Below, piece by piece: positions 27,674 to 35,545 of a stretch of DNA of 64,000 nt (position 1 is its first letter; each line of letters starts with the position of its first letter). The translations under genes and the position numbers were made by a program. The notes under the pieces were generated by a model. The model was not told where the DNA came from, made no database searches, and saw only the letters and a list, made by a program, of their open reading frames with translations. The DNA is from Gemmatimonadaceae bacterium (GTDB taxonomy: Bacteria; Gemmatimonadota; Gemmatimonadetes; Gemmatimonadales; Gemmatimonadaceae), in contig JAUSJA010000033.1 of assembly GCA_030647905.1 (NCBI GenBank), positions 248,001 through 312,000 of the forward strand. The letters run 5' to 3'.

Positions 27674-28951
27674 TCAAGTTGCAGGCCGAGACGCTGCCGC
27701 CGAATGGCTGATCGACCGAACGCCCTCGACGAGGCACAAGACTTCCTCTGTCGTCGTGTAGATCGCGCAGCCTGCACGCACCAGTCCCGCTTCGGAAAAC
27801 CCCAGTCGCTCGACAACAGTACTCGCATAGAAGTCACCGTGTGAGACGAACACACCGCGATCTGCCAGCAGGCGCGCCACCTCGCGGGAATTCATCCCAT
27901 CGATGGTGAATGCGATTGTCGGCGTGCGCGGCAGCCCCGGTGGTGAACCGTAGAGACTCACGCCATCGATGGCGGAGAGCTTTTCCCAGAGTGTCCTGAT
28001 CAGGATGGCGCCGCGTGCGTGAACTTCATCGAACGTCGCTTTCAGACGCTGGCGTCTCGTCTCGCCGGAGTTGTTCAAGGATGCGAAGAAGTCCACCGCC
28101 GCGGCGGCGCCTACGATCCCCTCATGGTTGAGCGTCCCTGTTTCTCCCCTCTCCGGGGCAGTGTCATGCGCGGGCCGCAGCCTGGGGAAGTCGAGCGACT
28201 GAAGCAGATCATGTCTGCCGTATAGGATACCGACGTGCGGCCCGTTGAATTTGTATGCCGAGCAGGCGAGGAAATCGCAGTCAAACGCGCGAACGTCGGG
28301 AAGCGAGTGTGGAGCGTAGTGAACCGCATCCACGAAAATCAACGCGCCAGCCCGATGCGCCATCTCCGCGGCGGCGCGCACATCGCTGATAGTGCCGAGC
28401 GCGTTCGAAGCCGCGCCCACGGCGACCAGCTTTGTCCTGCCGTTGATGCGGCGGTTGAAATCATCCCAGTCGAGCTGGCCGGTCTCTGGTATCATCCTCA
28501 CCGTGCGCAAGCGAAGGTCACGGTCCCGGGCCAGCTCTCGCCACGGGTCAATGTTCGCATGGTGGTCGAGTTCGGTGACGATGATTTCATCCCCTGGGGA
28601 GAGTCCGCGACCGAGCGCTCTCGAGAGATGAAAGGTGAGCGTTGTCATGTTCGCGCCGAAGACGATTTCGTCAGGCGACGCGTTCACAAAATCAGCGAAA
28701 GCCTGGCGGGCAGACGTCAGCGCCGCGTCTGTTTCGGCGCTCGTCGGGTACGCCCAGTCGGTGTTGGCGTTGTGGTGATAGAGGTAATCCACCATCGCTT
28801 CGCCGACACATCGAGGCACCTGAGTACCGCCGGGCCCATCGAAATAGGCGACAGGCTGACCCTTGTGCGCGCGCTCAAGCGCGGGGAAATGGGCTCGGAT
28901 CTCGGCGGTGGTCGCAACGCGTGCGCAATCTTGATGGTGCGTGTCAGTCAT
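27674..28951 (-). CDS. cysteine desulfurase-like class V aminotransferase
   Basis: The 425-residue PLP enzyme has the class V fold: YFDGPGGTQVP near the N-terminus, ELDHHANIDPW, the PLP aspartate in IFVDAVHYAPH and lysine in CSAYKFNGPHVG. It fits the cysteine desulfurase-like subfamily (VC1184 type). The mobile-loop region that holds the catalytic cysteine in SufS/IscS reads VFVSHGDFYAST, with no cysteine, so classical desulfuration is doubtful; selenocysteine-lyase-like or other activity is possible. Upstream lies the 368-bp spacer before the cytochrome region. Confidence 0.8.
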   Translation of the reverse strand: MTDTHHQDCARVATTAEIRAHFPALERAHKGQPVAYFDGPGGTQVPRCVGEAMVDYLYHHNANTDWAYPTSAETDAALTSARQAFADFVNASPDEIVFGANMTTLTFHLSRALGRGLSPGDEIIVTELDHHANIDPWRELARDRDLRLRTVRMIPETGQLDWDDFNRRINGRTKLVAVGAASNALGTISDVRAAAEMAHRAGALIFVDAVHYAPHSLPDVRAFDCDFLACSAYKFNGPHVGILYGRHDLLQSLDFPRLRPAHDTAPERGETGTLNHEGIVGAAAAVDFFASLNNSGETRRQRLKATFDEVHARGAILIRTLWEKLSAIDGVSLYGSPPGLPRTPTIAFTIDGMNSREVARLLADRGVFVSHGDFYASTVVERLGFSEAGLVRAGCAIYTTTEEVLCLVEGVRSISHSAAASRPAT

Positions 28952-29319
28952 CCTCTCTCTGGATCAAACATGATTCATCAATTTGCAGACGCCGCTTCGG
29001 TTCTGCACCACCGGCAACGCGCAACCAAGTGTCATGCATGACGACTGTCAGCAGCCGTAGGGGCAAAACCTGCGGAGAGCAGGCAGATGTCCGACAAGAA
29101 GCCCGGCCCCTGGATTTCATTTTGCTCTCAGGCAAGCCCCTGTCCAGACGATTGACCTATTGCCAGCCTGGTTGTGACCAAGTACCGTCCAATCCCGGAA
29201 CGACGTTTTGGTTAGGGGCTCTTGTGCCGGTCCGCCATCGCAATGACCCAGTTATCTTGTCGCGGCGGATTGCCCTAAGCTGATCTGTGTTGAAACACGA
29301 ACCTATGGAGGTTTCCTTG
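28952..29319 (+). promoter_or_regulatory. long spacer before the cytochrome region, possible sigma-54 promoter
   Basis: No gene is seen in this 368-bp stretch. At 29111-29126 the sequence TGGATTTCATTTTGCT has the sigma-54 spacing (GG, ten bases, GC) with a good TTGCT -12 element but a poor -24 extension. It would give a leader of about 180 nt before the ATG at 29320. A TGGAGG ribosome site is at 29306-29311. The promoter is a weak candidate. Confidence 0.35.
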
Positions 29320-30735
29320 ATGAAGAACCTGTTTGCGAAGATCTCGCGGAATCCCATCAGCCTGGCGGGCGTGGTGGTCACCACCATCAGCGCGATCATC
29401 TTCCTGACGCTGTTCGCCATCGAGTTGGTGGGCTTCAGCGGCGGGCCCTACGTCGGTATCATGGCCTTCCTGATCGTCCCCGCCTTCTTTGTGGGCGGCC
29501 TGCTCCTCATCCCCTTCGGGATCTGGCGCGCCGGGCGAAAGGCCAAGCTCGCGGCCGAGAAGGGTGAAGAGCCAGCGCCCGAAAACTTCCCGGTCATCGA
29601 CCTGAACGTGGTCCGGGTTCGCAAGACCGTGCTTTTTTTTGCGGCGCTCACGGTCATCAACGTGGTCATCATCGCCACCGCCACCTACAAGGGCGTAGAA
29701 GTGATGGGATCCACGAAATTCTGCGGCGCCGCCTGCCATAGCGTGATGACGCCGGAGTACACCAGCTACCAGCGCTCCCCGCACGCCCGCGTGAAGTGCG
29801 TGGAATGCCACATCGGGTCGGGCGCGAGCTGGTTCGTGAAGTCGAAACTCTCCGGCTCCTGGCAGCTGGTGTCGGTCGTGTTCAAGCTCTACGAACGACC
29901 CATTCCTACTCCCGTCCACGATCTGCGCCCGGCGCGGGAGACCTGCGAACAGTGCCACTGGCCCACCAAGTTCGTCGGCGACCGCCTGAAGGTCATCACC
30001 AAATTCGACGAGGACGAGCAGAACACCGAGAAGAAGACTGCCCTCCTGGTCCACGTGGGCGGAACCATGGGGTCCACCTCCCGGGGCATTCACTGGCACG
30101 TCGACCCCGGTGTCCGCGTGAGCTATGTGTCCGACGAGAAGCGCGAAACCATCGGCGATGTGGACCTGATCCTGCCCGACGGCACCCACCGGGTCTACAA
30201 GGCTTCCACTGCGCTCGCAACGCCTGCGAAAGCCGTGCGGAACATGGAATGTGTCGATTGCCACAACCGACCCTCGCACATCTACCGACTGCCGGATGAG
30301 GAGGTCAACGCCGCCCTCCTTGATGGCCGCATCGACCGCACCCTGCCCTTCATTCGCCGCGAGGCAGTGAAGGCACTCGAGGCCACCTACGCTACCCGGG
30401 AAGAGGCCAGCGAGAAAATCCGCCAAGCTGTTCAGGGCTTCTACTCGGCCTCATATCCCGACTTGGCTAAGACGAAGGCCCAGTCCATCGCCGCGACGGT
30501 GAAGAGCGCGCAGGGCATCTACAATTCCAATGTCTGGCCCAGCATGAGGATCGCGTGGGGCGCCTACCCGAGCTTCCTCGGCCACACCGCGGCGACCGGC
30601 TGCTTCAGGTGTCACGACGACGAGCACAAGACCTCCGATGGCCGCGCGATCTCCCAGGACTGCGCGCTCTGCCATTCGGTGCTGGCAGAGGATGAGGCCG
30701 ACCCGAAGATTCTGAAGGACATGATCCAGCACTGA
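29320..30735 (+). CDS. NapC/NirT-type (ImcH-like) inner-membrane multiheme cytochrome c
   Basis: The ATG at 29320 follows TGGAGG by 8 bp. The 471-residue protein has three membrane helices (about 17-38, 43-68 and 102-121) and a periplasmic heme domain. There are six heme sites: FCGAACH (135-140, a CX3CH spacing) followed by CVECH, CEQCH, CVDCH, CFRCH and CALCH. The block SPHARVKCVECHIG and the helix-heme order match NapC/NirT quinol dehydrogenases, including Geobacter ImcH-like proteins, which pass electrons from menaquinol to periplasmic cytochromes. It leads the cytochrome region, 52 bp before a lipoprotein gene. Confidence 0.88.
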   Translation: MKNLFAKISRNPISLAGVVVTTISAIIFLTLFAIELVGFSGGPYVGIMAFLIVPAFFVGGLLLIPFGIWRAGRKAKLAAEKGEEPAPENFPVIDLNVVRVRKTVLFFAALTVINVVIIATATYKGVEVMGSTKFCGAACHSVMTPEYTSYQRSPHARVKCVECHIGSGASWFVKSKLSGSWQLVSVVFKLYERPIPTPVHDLRPARETCEQCHWPTKFVGDRLKVITKFDEDEQNTEKKTALLVHVGGTMGSTSRGIHWHVDPGVRVSYVSDEKRETIGDVDLILPDGTHRVYKASTALATPAKAVRNMECVDCHNRPSHIYRLPDEEVNAALLDGRIDRTLPFIRREAVKALEATYATREEASEKIRQAVQGFYSASYPDLAKTKAQSIAATVKSAQGIYNSNVWPSMRIAWGAYPSFLGHTAATGCFRCHDDEHKTSDGRAISQDCALCHSVLAEDEADPKILKDMIQH

Positions 30736-30787
30736 ACCGAGCCATCCTCGAGCACCACACCACACACGTAATTATGGAGACTTCAGT

Positions 30788-31255
30788 ATGAGGAGTTTTG
30801 CAGTGTCACGCCTCGGCTTCTGCTTCGCCGCCGCGGTCACGATCTGGGGCTGTAGCGGGAGCAATGGCGAGCCGCCGAAAACACCACTCGGTCAGGCACA
30901 ACCCGGGAGCATGGGCGCGAGCGACGCGGCCACCCCAGGGGCGATGGGGGACGAGGCAAAGACGGCCCTCGATAGCGGCAACATCCTGTTCAGGGCGAAG
31001 GCTTATGACCGAGCGCTCGTGCAATACCGCCGCTCAGCGCAGCTGGCCCCGACCGAGCCGGCACCGCTCCTCGGCATTCTCATGGTCGCCGACGTGACAA
31101 AGAACGCGAAGCTTGCCGACAGCACGCTCGCGCGCATACGCGCGCTGAATCCGGGGGCGGCGGATTCTTCGGCCGCCATGTCGCAGGCCGAGATCCTCGA
31201 CATTCATTCCGGCGCCAGGAAGGCCCCACCTCCGCCACCCGCGAAAAAGCAGTGA
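30788..31255 (+). CDS. small TPR-like lipoprotein
   Basis: The 155-residue protein has a lipoprotein signal peptide ending IWGCSG with Cys22 as lipidation site, then a proline/glycine-rich linker and one or two tetratricopeptide-like helices (ALDSGNILFRAKAYDRALVQ, SAQLAPTEPAPLLGIL). The C-terminus is a polyproline-lysine tail. It contains no heme motif. It follows the NapC-type gene and may assist assembly or interaction in the periplasm; this is inferred from position only. Confidence 0.7.
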   Translation: MRSFAVSRLGFCFAAAVTIWGCSGSNGEPPKTPLGQAQPGSMGASDAATPGAMGDEAKTALDSGNILFRAKAYDRALVQYRRSAQLAPTEPAPLLGILMVADVTKNAKLADSTLARIRALNPGAADSSAAMSQAEILDIHSGARKAPPPPPAKKQ

Positions 31256-31263
31256 CACAGGGG

Positions 31264-31338
31264 CGCGAGTTGTATATACCGACTCGCGTACCCCCGACAC
31301 CACACGGCGCCAGAGGGGAAACCACCCCGCTGGCGCCG
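31264..31338. terminator. paired hairpins between convergent genes
   Basis: Two inverted repeats lie between the lipoprotein stop (31255) and the MtrB stop (31379). The first has 7-bp arms at 31264-31270 and 31282-31288. The second has CGGCGCCAG at 31305-31313 pairing with CTGGCGCCG at 31330-31338, extended by GGGG/CCCC inside the loop. There is no U-run, so a bidirectional terminator is likely but not certain. Confidence 0.55.
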
Positions 31339-31378
31339 CATATTCCACCGAGTCAACCGCTATTGCGGGAAACTCACG

Positions 31379-33715
31379 CTAGAACATGAAGATCAACCGC
31401 ACCGTGCCGGTCTGGCCTTTATACGGGCGGTTGCCGTAGCCCGTCGTGATCGCGCCGAGCGGATCAATGCGCGGCGTGCCATCCGCCAGGTCCCTCGTGG
31501 CGAAGTCGGTGATATCGAATTTCTCGTACCAATAGCCCACGCCCACGCCCACCTTCGGTCGGAACATGCGCTTCACATCCACCTTCATCTGATGCCACGT
31601 GTTGGTCACATGCGGCAGCGCTTCGAAGCAGGACGTGAGACCCGCCGCGCATGGCTTGCTGTCGCCGGCCGTGAGCGCCGTGTTGGTCGACAGGGCCTGG
31701 ATGCGCGGCCCGCTGTGGATGAACGCGTTGTCCGAGTCGCTGTAGTCGTAGCTGAATCGGATGTCGGTGTTCGGCATCGCCTTGATCAGGTCGAGATAGA
31801 GGCCGGCGTTTTTGACCTTCTCGTCGTTGTCGAGGTTCCAGTCGCGGTTCGGATCCAGCCAGCTCTCATACCTTCCCGCCACGCCCGAGAACGGGTTGGC
31901 GTTGCGCGCCTTTTGCATCGAGCTGAACTTCTCGTAGCCGAAGTTGCCGCCGATGTTGATCGCGTCGGTGGGATAGAACGCGAGCGTGACGCTGTACGCC
32001 GAGTTGGTGTTGTCCAGCAGGCCGAAGTCGTGGCCTTCGCCCTTGTAGACATCCTTGCCGGCCGCCAGCGAGAAGCCGAGTTCCATCTTTTCGTTCGGCG
32101 TCACGGACAGAATCAGTGTGCCCTTGTTGCGGTCGCTATCGGCCTCGTCGTAGAAGCGGAGGCCCGGTTGCGCGCCGCCCTCTTCGATCCTCTCTTCGGA
32201 GAACCCGTTGCCGACGCGGCGGGTGTTCTCGTAGAGGCCGCGGAGCATCGCGTACTGATTCCCATAGGTGTCCACTGACACGCGGAACGTGTAGTCGGTC
32301 ATGTCGCTGAACGCCCGGCCGTCGCGCTTCACGTCGTCGAGAATGTAGCCCAGCTTGATCGCCGCGTTACGCAGCATCGTGAACGTGGCGCCCGTCTCGA
32401 ACGTGTTCCGGCGGATGTTGAAGTGCTCCGTCTCGGTGCCCGTTTCCTCCGGGACCGCGTCGAAGCGCACGTACTCCACCGCGTCGAAGTGCGGCGTCAG
32501 GTTCTGGTGATCGTTGTAGCGATACCGCATGTCGAACGCGAAGTAATCGTTCGGCCGCGTGGTGTAGTTGAGCAGGGCGTTAATGCCGCGGACTTCCGCT
32601 TCCGCGGTCGAGCGCTCCAGCGACTTGAGGGCCGGGAACACCGCGTACACCGCGGCGTTCGCGATCATGGGGTTCGTCGTCCACGGAATCAGCTCCTCGT
32701 TCTGCTTCATCGTCGTCAGCGACAGCTGCCCGTTGAGGGTGCTGTGGCCCGGCATCTTGAAGAGGCCGATGGCGCTCAATGTGTTGAGGCTGTTGCTCGG
32801 CGGCAGCGCCAGCCGGCCGAAAGCCGGGCCGTTGCCGTTACTGTAGCCACTCGGGTCGTACGGACCGAGTGGGGGCAGCTTACCGTTGGTGAAGTTGGTG
32901 GCCCGCAGCGGGTTGTCCCACGTGAGTGACTGGAACTGGTTCTTGAACCAGGAGCCATCCCACGCCACGCGGAGCATGCCGGTGCTGGCCCTGGCCCATT
33001 CGAACCCGGCCGTCAGGTCGTTCGTCCGGTTGTCGAGCGTCATCGGCAGTTCGTTGCCGTCGTTGAATGCGAACGACGCGCCGTAGGGCTGGTTGCCGCT
33101 CTTCTTCGTGGAGCTGAACGCCAGGTTCAGGCCCGCCACATCGGTCAGCCGGTACTTCATCCCGATGCTCATGACGTCGCGACGCGACTGCATCGGGAAC
33201 ACGGTGGCGAGGCCGCGGTAGATCGAGGCCTGGTTGTAGGCCGCCGCGTTGGTGCCGATGCCGAGCACGCCGGCCGCCTTGTTCTGCACCTGAGTGCGCG
33301 CCGCCGCGTCCAACGTCCAGACGTTGCCGCCCTGGTCCTTCCACGGCGTCAGCGTGTTGTAGCCGTAGTTCAGTGGAGTCGAATTCCACATCGCCGTCAC
33401 CTTCAACTTGCCGTAGTTGTTGTAGTCGGCCACGTATTGCTGATCGTGGTAGCCGATGTTCGCGGCGCTGAACCGGAGCGCGGACTTCTCGTTCTCCTTG
33501 CCGGCATCCATTCTAGTCAGGAGGCCGTCCCGCAAATCGCGGTAACGCTCCCATCGAGCTTTGTCGCCGTCAACGGACGAGCCGCGATACCCGAGATCGA
33601 ACCATCCGGAGATCGCCGGAGCCGTGTCCGGAGCTGCGGCGGTTTGCTGTGCGCGCGCCACGCCTGTGAAGGCGAGCACGAGCGCCGCGGTCGAAAGCAT
33701 TAGTCTGTTGCCCAT
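31379..33715 (-). CDS. MtrB/PioB-family outer-membrane beta-barrel
   Basis: The ATG at 33715 is preceded by a GGAGGGAG site and opens a signal peptide (MGNRLMLSTAALVLAFTGVA, cleavage near ARAQQ). The 778-residue protein is a string of amphipathic beta strands with aromatic girdles (DMRYRYNDHQN, FRVSVDTYGNQY, SVTLAFYPTDAINIGG) and ends in LIFMF, the C-terminal phenylalanine expected for outer-membrane barrels. Length and features fit the MtrB/PioB family, which sheathes a decaheme cytochrome across the outer membrane. It lies 16 bp behind the decaheme gene. Confidence 0.88.
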   Translation of the reverse strand: MGNRLMLSTAALVLAFTGVARAQQTAAAPDTAPAISGWFDLGYRGSSVDGDKARWERYRDLRDGLLTRMDAGKENEKSALRFSAANIGYHDQQYVADYNNYGKLKVTAMWNSTPLNYGYNTLTPWKDQGGNVWTLDAAARTQVQNKAAGVLGIGTNAAAYNQASIYRGLATVFPMQSRRDVMSIGMKYRLTDVAGLNLAFSSTKKSGNQPYGASFAFNDGNELPMTLDNRTNDLTAGFEWARASTGMLRVAWDGSWFKNQFQSLTWDNPLRATNFTNGKLPPLGPYDPSGYSNGNGPAFGRLALPPSNSLNTLSAIGLFKMPGHSTLNGQLSLTTMKQNEELIPWTTNPMIANAAVYAVFPALKSLERSTAEAEVRGINALLNYTTRPNDYFAFDMRYRYNDHQNLTPHFDAVEYVRFDAVPEETGTETEHFNIRRNTFETGATFTMLRNAAIKLGYILDDVKRDGRAFSDMTDYTFRVSVDTYGNQYAMLRGLYENTRRVGNGFSEERIEEGGAQPGLRFYDEADSDRNKGTLILSVTPNEKMELGFSLAAGKDVYKGEGHDFGLLDNTNSAYSVTLAFYPTDAINIGGNFGYEKFSSMQKARNANPFSGVAGRYESWLDPNRDWNLDNDEKVKNAGLYLDLIKAMPNTDIRFSYDYSDSDNAFIHSGPRIQALSTNTALTAGDSKPCAAGLTSCFEALPHVTNTWHQMKVDVKRMFRPKVGVGVGYWYEKFDITDFATRDLADGTPRIDPLGAITTGYGNRPYKGQTGTVRLIFMF

Positions 33716-33731
33716 CGTAGTCTCCCTCCAG

Positions 33732-34688
33732 TTAGCGTAGTAAAGCCTTGCCATTGGGCGAATTGGATCCATGGATCTGCGAGTGGCAGATCACGCATCC
33801 ACGGCCCGTGATCTTGTTGGCGTTCGACGAGGTCTTGATGACGAACCCGTCGTACACCGTTGGTGGGTGTCGCGAGGTGACGTGGCAACGCTGGCAGAGG
33901 AAGGGCACTTTCGACACGAGCATGCGTTCGTTGCTCGATCCGTGCGGATCGTGGCAGGTCACGCAGGAGTTGCTGACCGGCGCGTGTTCCCAGAGGGTCG
34001 GTCCGCGCTTTTCGGTGTGACAGCTCGCGCAGGCCTGATCAATCGTGGTGCCGGTCTTCAGCATCTTCACGTTGGCCGAGCCGTGCGTGTTGTGGCACGA
34101 CGAGCACACCAGCTTGTCTTCGCGAACCGGCATGTGGTTGAACCGGTTCAGCTTGCTGACGATGTTCTGGTGGCAGGTTGCGCAAAGCTTCGGCTGCGTC
34201 TCCGTCTTCATCAGCTTCGCGCCCTTCGAGTTGTGCACGCTATGGCACGCCGTGCAGGACACGCGGCGGGCTTCGTGCTTGCTGCCCGCCCAGAGGGCGT
34301 GCTCGCCTGACGCGTGACAGGTCGTGCACACCGCCGACGCCTCGTCGGCGCTGATCTTGTTGAACTGGCGCGGCTTGAACTTCTCCGGATCATCGGCGTG
34401 TTTGCTGCCCGGGCCGTGACAGGACTCGCAGCCCTGCCCCGCGGCCGGTGTCCTGGGGTCGGCGGCCTTGCTATGAAGGGTCTTGCGGAAGCTTGCCATC
34501 TTGTCATCGTGACACTCCAGGCAGGCTTCCGTGCCGACAATCGTCGCGCCGGCTGCCGAAGCCGGAGGCTCAGGCACCTGCGCTCCCGCCCGTGCGAACG
34601 CCACCGCCCACATCAGCACGCTGCATACGAGCCAAAACGTTGGCCCCATTGAGCGAATTCCACTACTCCGACCCGTACTAAATGTCAT
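33732..34688 (-). CDS. decaheme cytochrome c, MtrA/PioA/DmsE family
   Basis: The ATG at 34688 follows CAGGAGGG. The 318-residue protein has a signal peptide (residues about 15-36) and ten CXXCH sites: CLECH, CESCH, CTTCH, CTACH, CATCH, CSSCH, CASCH, CVTCH, CQRCH and CVICH. The pattern ACHSVHNSKG, SCHNTHGSANVKML and TCHDPHGSSNERML is the MtrA/DmsE repeat. Together with the MtrB-like barrel it should form a porin-cytochrome conduit moving electrons between periplasm and cell exterior. No MtrC-like surface cytochrome is encoded in the window. Confidence 0.92.
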   Translation of the reverse strand: MTFSTGRSSGIRSMGPTFWLVCSVLMWAVAFARAGAQVPEPPASAAGATIVGTEACLECHDDKMASFRKTLHSKAADPRTPAAGQGCESCHGPGSKHADDPEKFKPRQFNKISADEASAVCTTCHASGEHALWAGSKHEARRVSCTACHSVHNSKGAKLMKTETQPKLCATCHQNIVSKLNRFNHMPVREDKLVCSSCHNTHGSANVKMLKTGTTIDQACASCHTEKRGPTLWEHAPVSNSCVTCHDPHGSSNERMLVSKVPFLCQRCHVTSRHPPTVYDGFVIKTSSNANKITGRGCVICHSQIHGSNSPNGKALLR

Positions 34689-34798
34689 GGCACCCTCCTG
34701 AGATGCGCCAACCAGAATGAGCCGCTACATCAACCCGCCCGCGAATCCTCACGCCGCCGTGACACAACGGCACCACTAATAATGGTAGTCGTAGGTAT

Positions 34799-34867
34799 TC
34801 GCCGCCTGTCGGGCATTCTGATCGCCGTTTGTCAGGCATTCTGGTCGCCGTTTGTCAGGCATTCACG
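34799..34867. repeat. three tandem 23-bp repeats in a divergent promoter region
   Basis: Three adjacent 23-bp units start at 34799, 34822 and 34845. They share TCGCCG, then TGTCAGGCATTC (unit 1 has CTGTCGGGCATTC). They lie in the 284-bp spacer between mtrA (minus) and the tetraheme cytochrome gene (plus). The core TGTCAGGCAT recurs at 50332-50341 upstream of the sensor kinase. Tandem regulator-binding sites are the likeliest reading; no array of spacers exists, so this is not CRISPR. Confidence 0.75.
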
Positions 34868-34972
34868 GACAGCGGGTCCCCCGCACGCACACGTAGATTA
34901 AGACAGGCGAAACTCATCTTCGGCGTGAGTTCAATTTCACCTTCACCACAAGGCCGACAAGGGGAGCAATTC

Positions 34973-35512
34973 ATGAAGCGCACACTTTCACTTCTCGCGC
35001 TGGCGGCGAGTGTGGTCTCCACGGCGAACATGGCCGGAGCACAGGCGGGGGGCCACACATATGTTGGCGCCAAAGCATGCGGCCTGTGCCACAAGGCCGA
35101 AAAGAAGGGGAACCAGCTCGGCGTCTGGCAAAAGTCGAAGCACGCGAAAGCATATACGACGCTGACGACGGAGGCGGCGAACGACATCGCCAAGGCAAAA
35201 GGGATCACGACGCCCGCCGCTGAAGCACCAGCGTGCCTCAAGTGCCACGCCATCGTCGGCGATGCCAAGGCGGACATCAAGGACGGCGTGCAGTGCGAAA
35301 CGTGCCACGGTCCCGGTTCGGATTACAAGAGCCTGACTGTGATGAAGGCCAAGGGCAAGGCCGTCGCGGCCGGGATGAAGGAGTACAAGGACAAAGCGGC
35401 GATCGAAAAGCAGTGCCGCACATGTCACAACGAGAAGAGCCCGACGGCGAAGGAGTTCAAATTCGAAGAGCGCTGGGCGAAGATCAAGCATCCTGTACTG
35501 ACGAGTCCGTAA
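34973..35512 (+). CDS. periplasmic tetraheme cytochrome c (c554-like)
   Basis: The 179-residue protein starts at ATG 34973 after a GGGGAGC site. A signal peptide (residues 1-23, MKRTLSLLALAASVV) is followed by four heme sites: CGLCH, CLKCH, CETCH and CRTCH. The spacing and YVGAKACGLCHKAEKKG start resemble cytochrome c554-type/tetraheme electron shuttles. It is the first gene of an operon with the two cytochrome c-b fusions, 33 bp apart each, and could carry electrons from them to MtrA. Confidence 0.85.
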   Translation: MKRTLSLLALAASVVSTANMAGAQAGGHTYVGAKACGLCHKAEKKGNQLGVWQKSKHAKAYTTLTTEAANDIAKAKGITTPAAEAPACLKCHAIVGDAKADIKDGVQCETCHGPGSDYKSLTVMKAKGKAVAAGMKEYKDKAAIEKQCRTCHNEKSPTAKEFKFEERWAKIKHPVLTSP

Positions 35513-35545
35513 GGTCCACCGCTCAGTTGAGAGAGCAGCCTGCAT

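Noticed and set aside
31592-32278. Plus-strand frame within the MtrB region
   Set aside because: Arginine/valine-rich antisense translation of a high-GC gene; no domain, no ribosome site.
34799-34867. Possible CRISPR repeats
   Set aside because: The three 23-bp units are directly adjacent with no spacers and no cas genes occur in the window.
34799-34867. GG-N10-GC spacing on the minus strand within the 23-bp repeats, a possible sigma-54 promoter for mtrA
   Set aside because: The -12 element reads AATGC rather than TTGCA, the -24 extension does not match, and it recurs simply because the unit is repeated.
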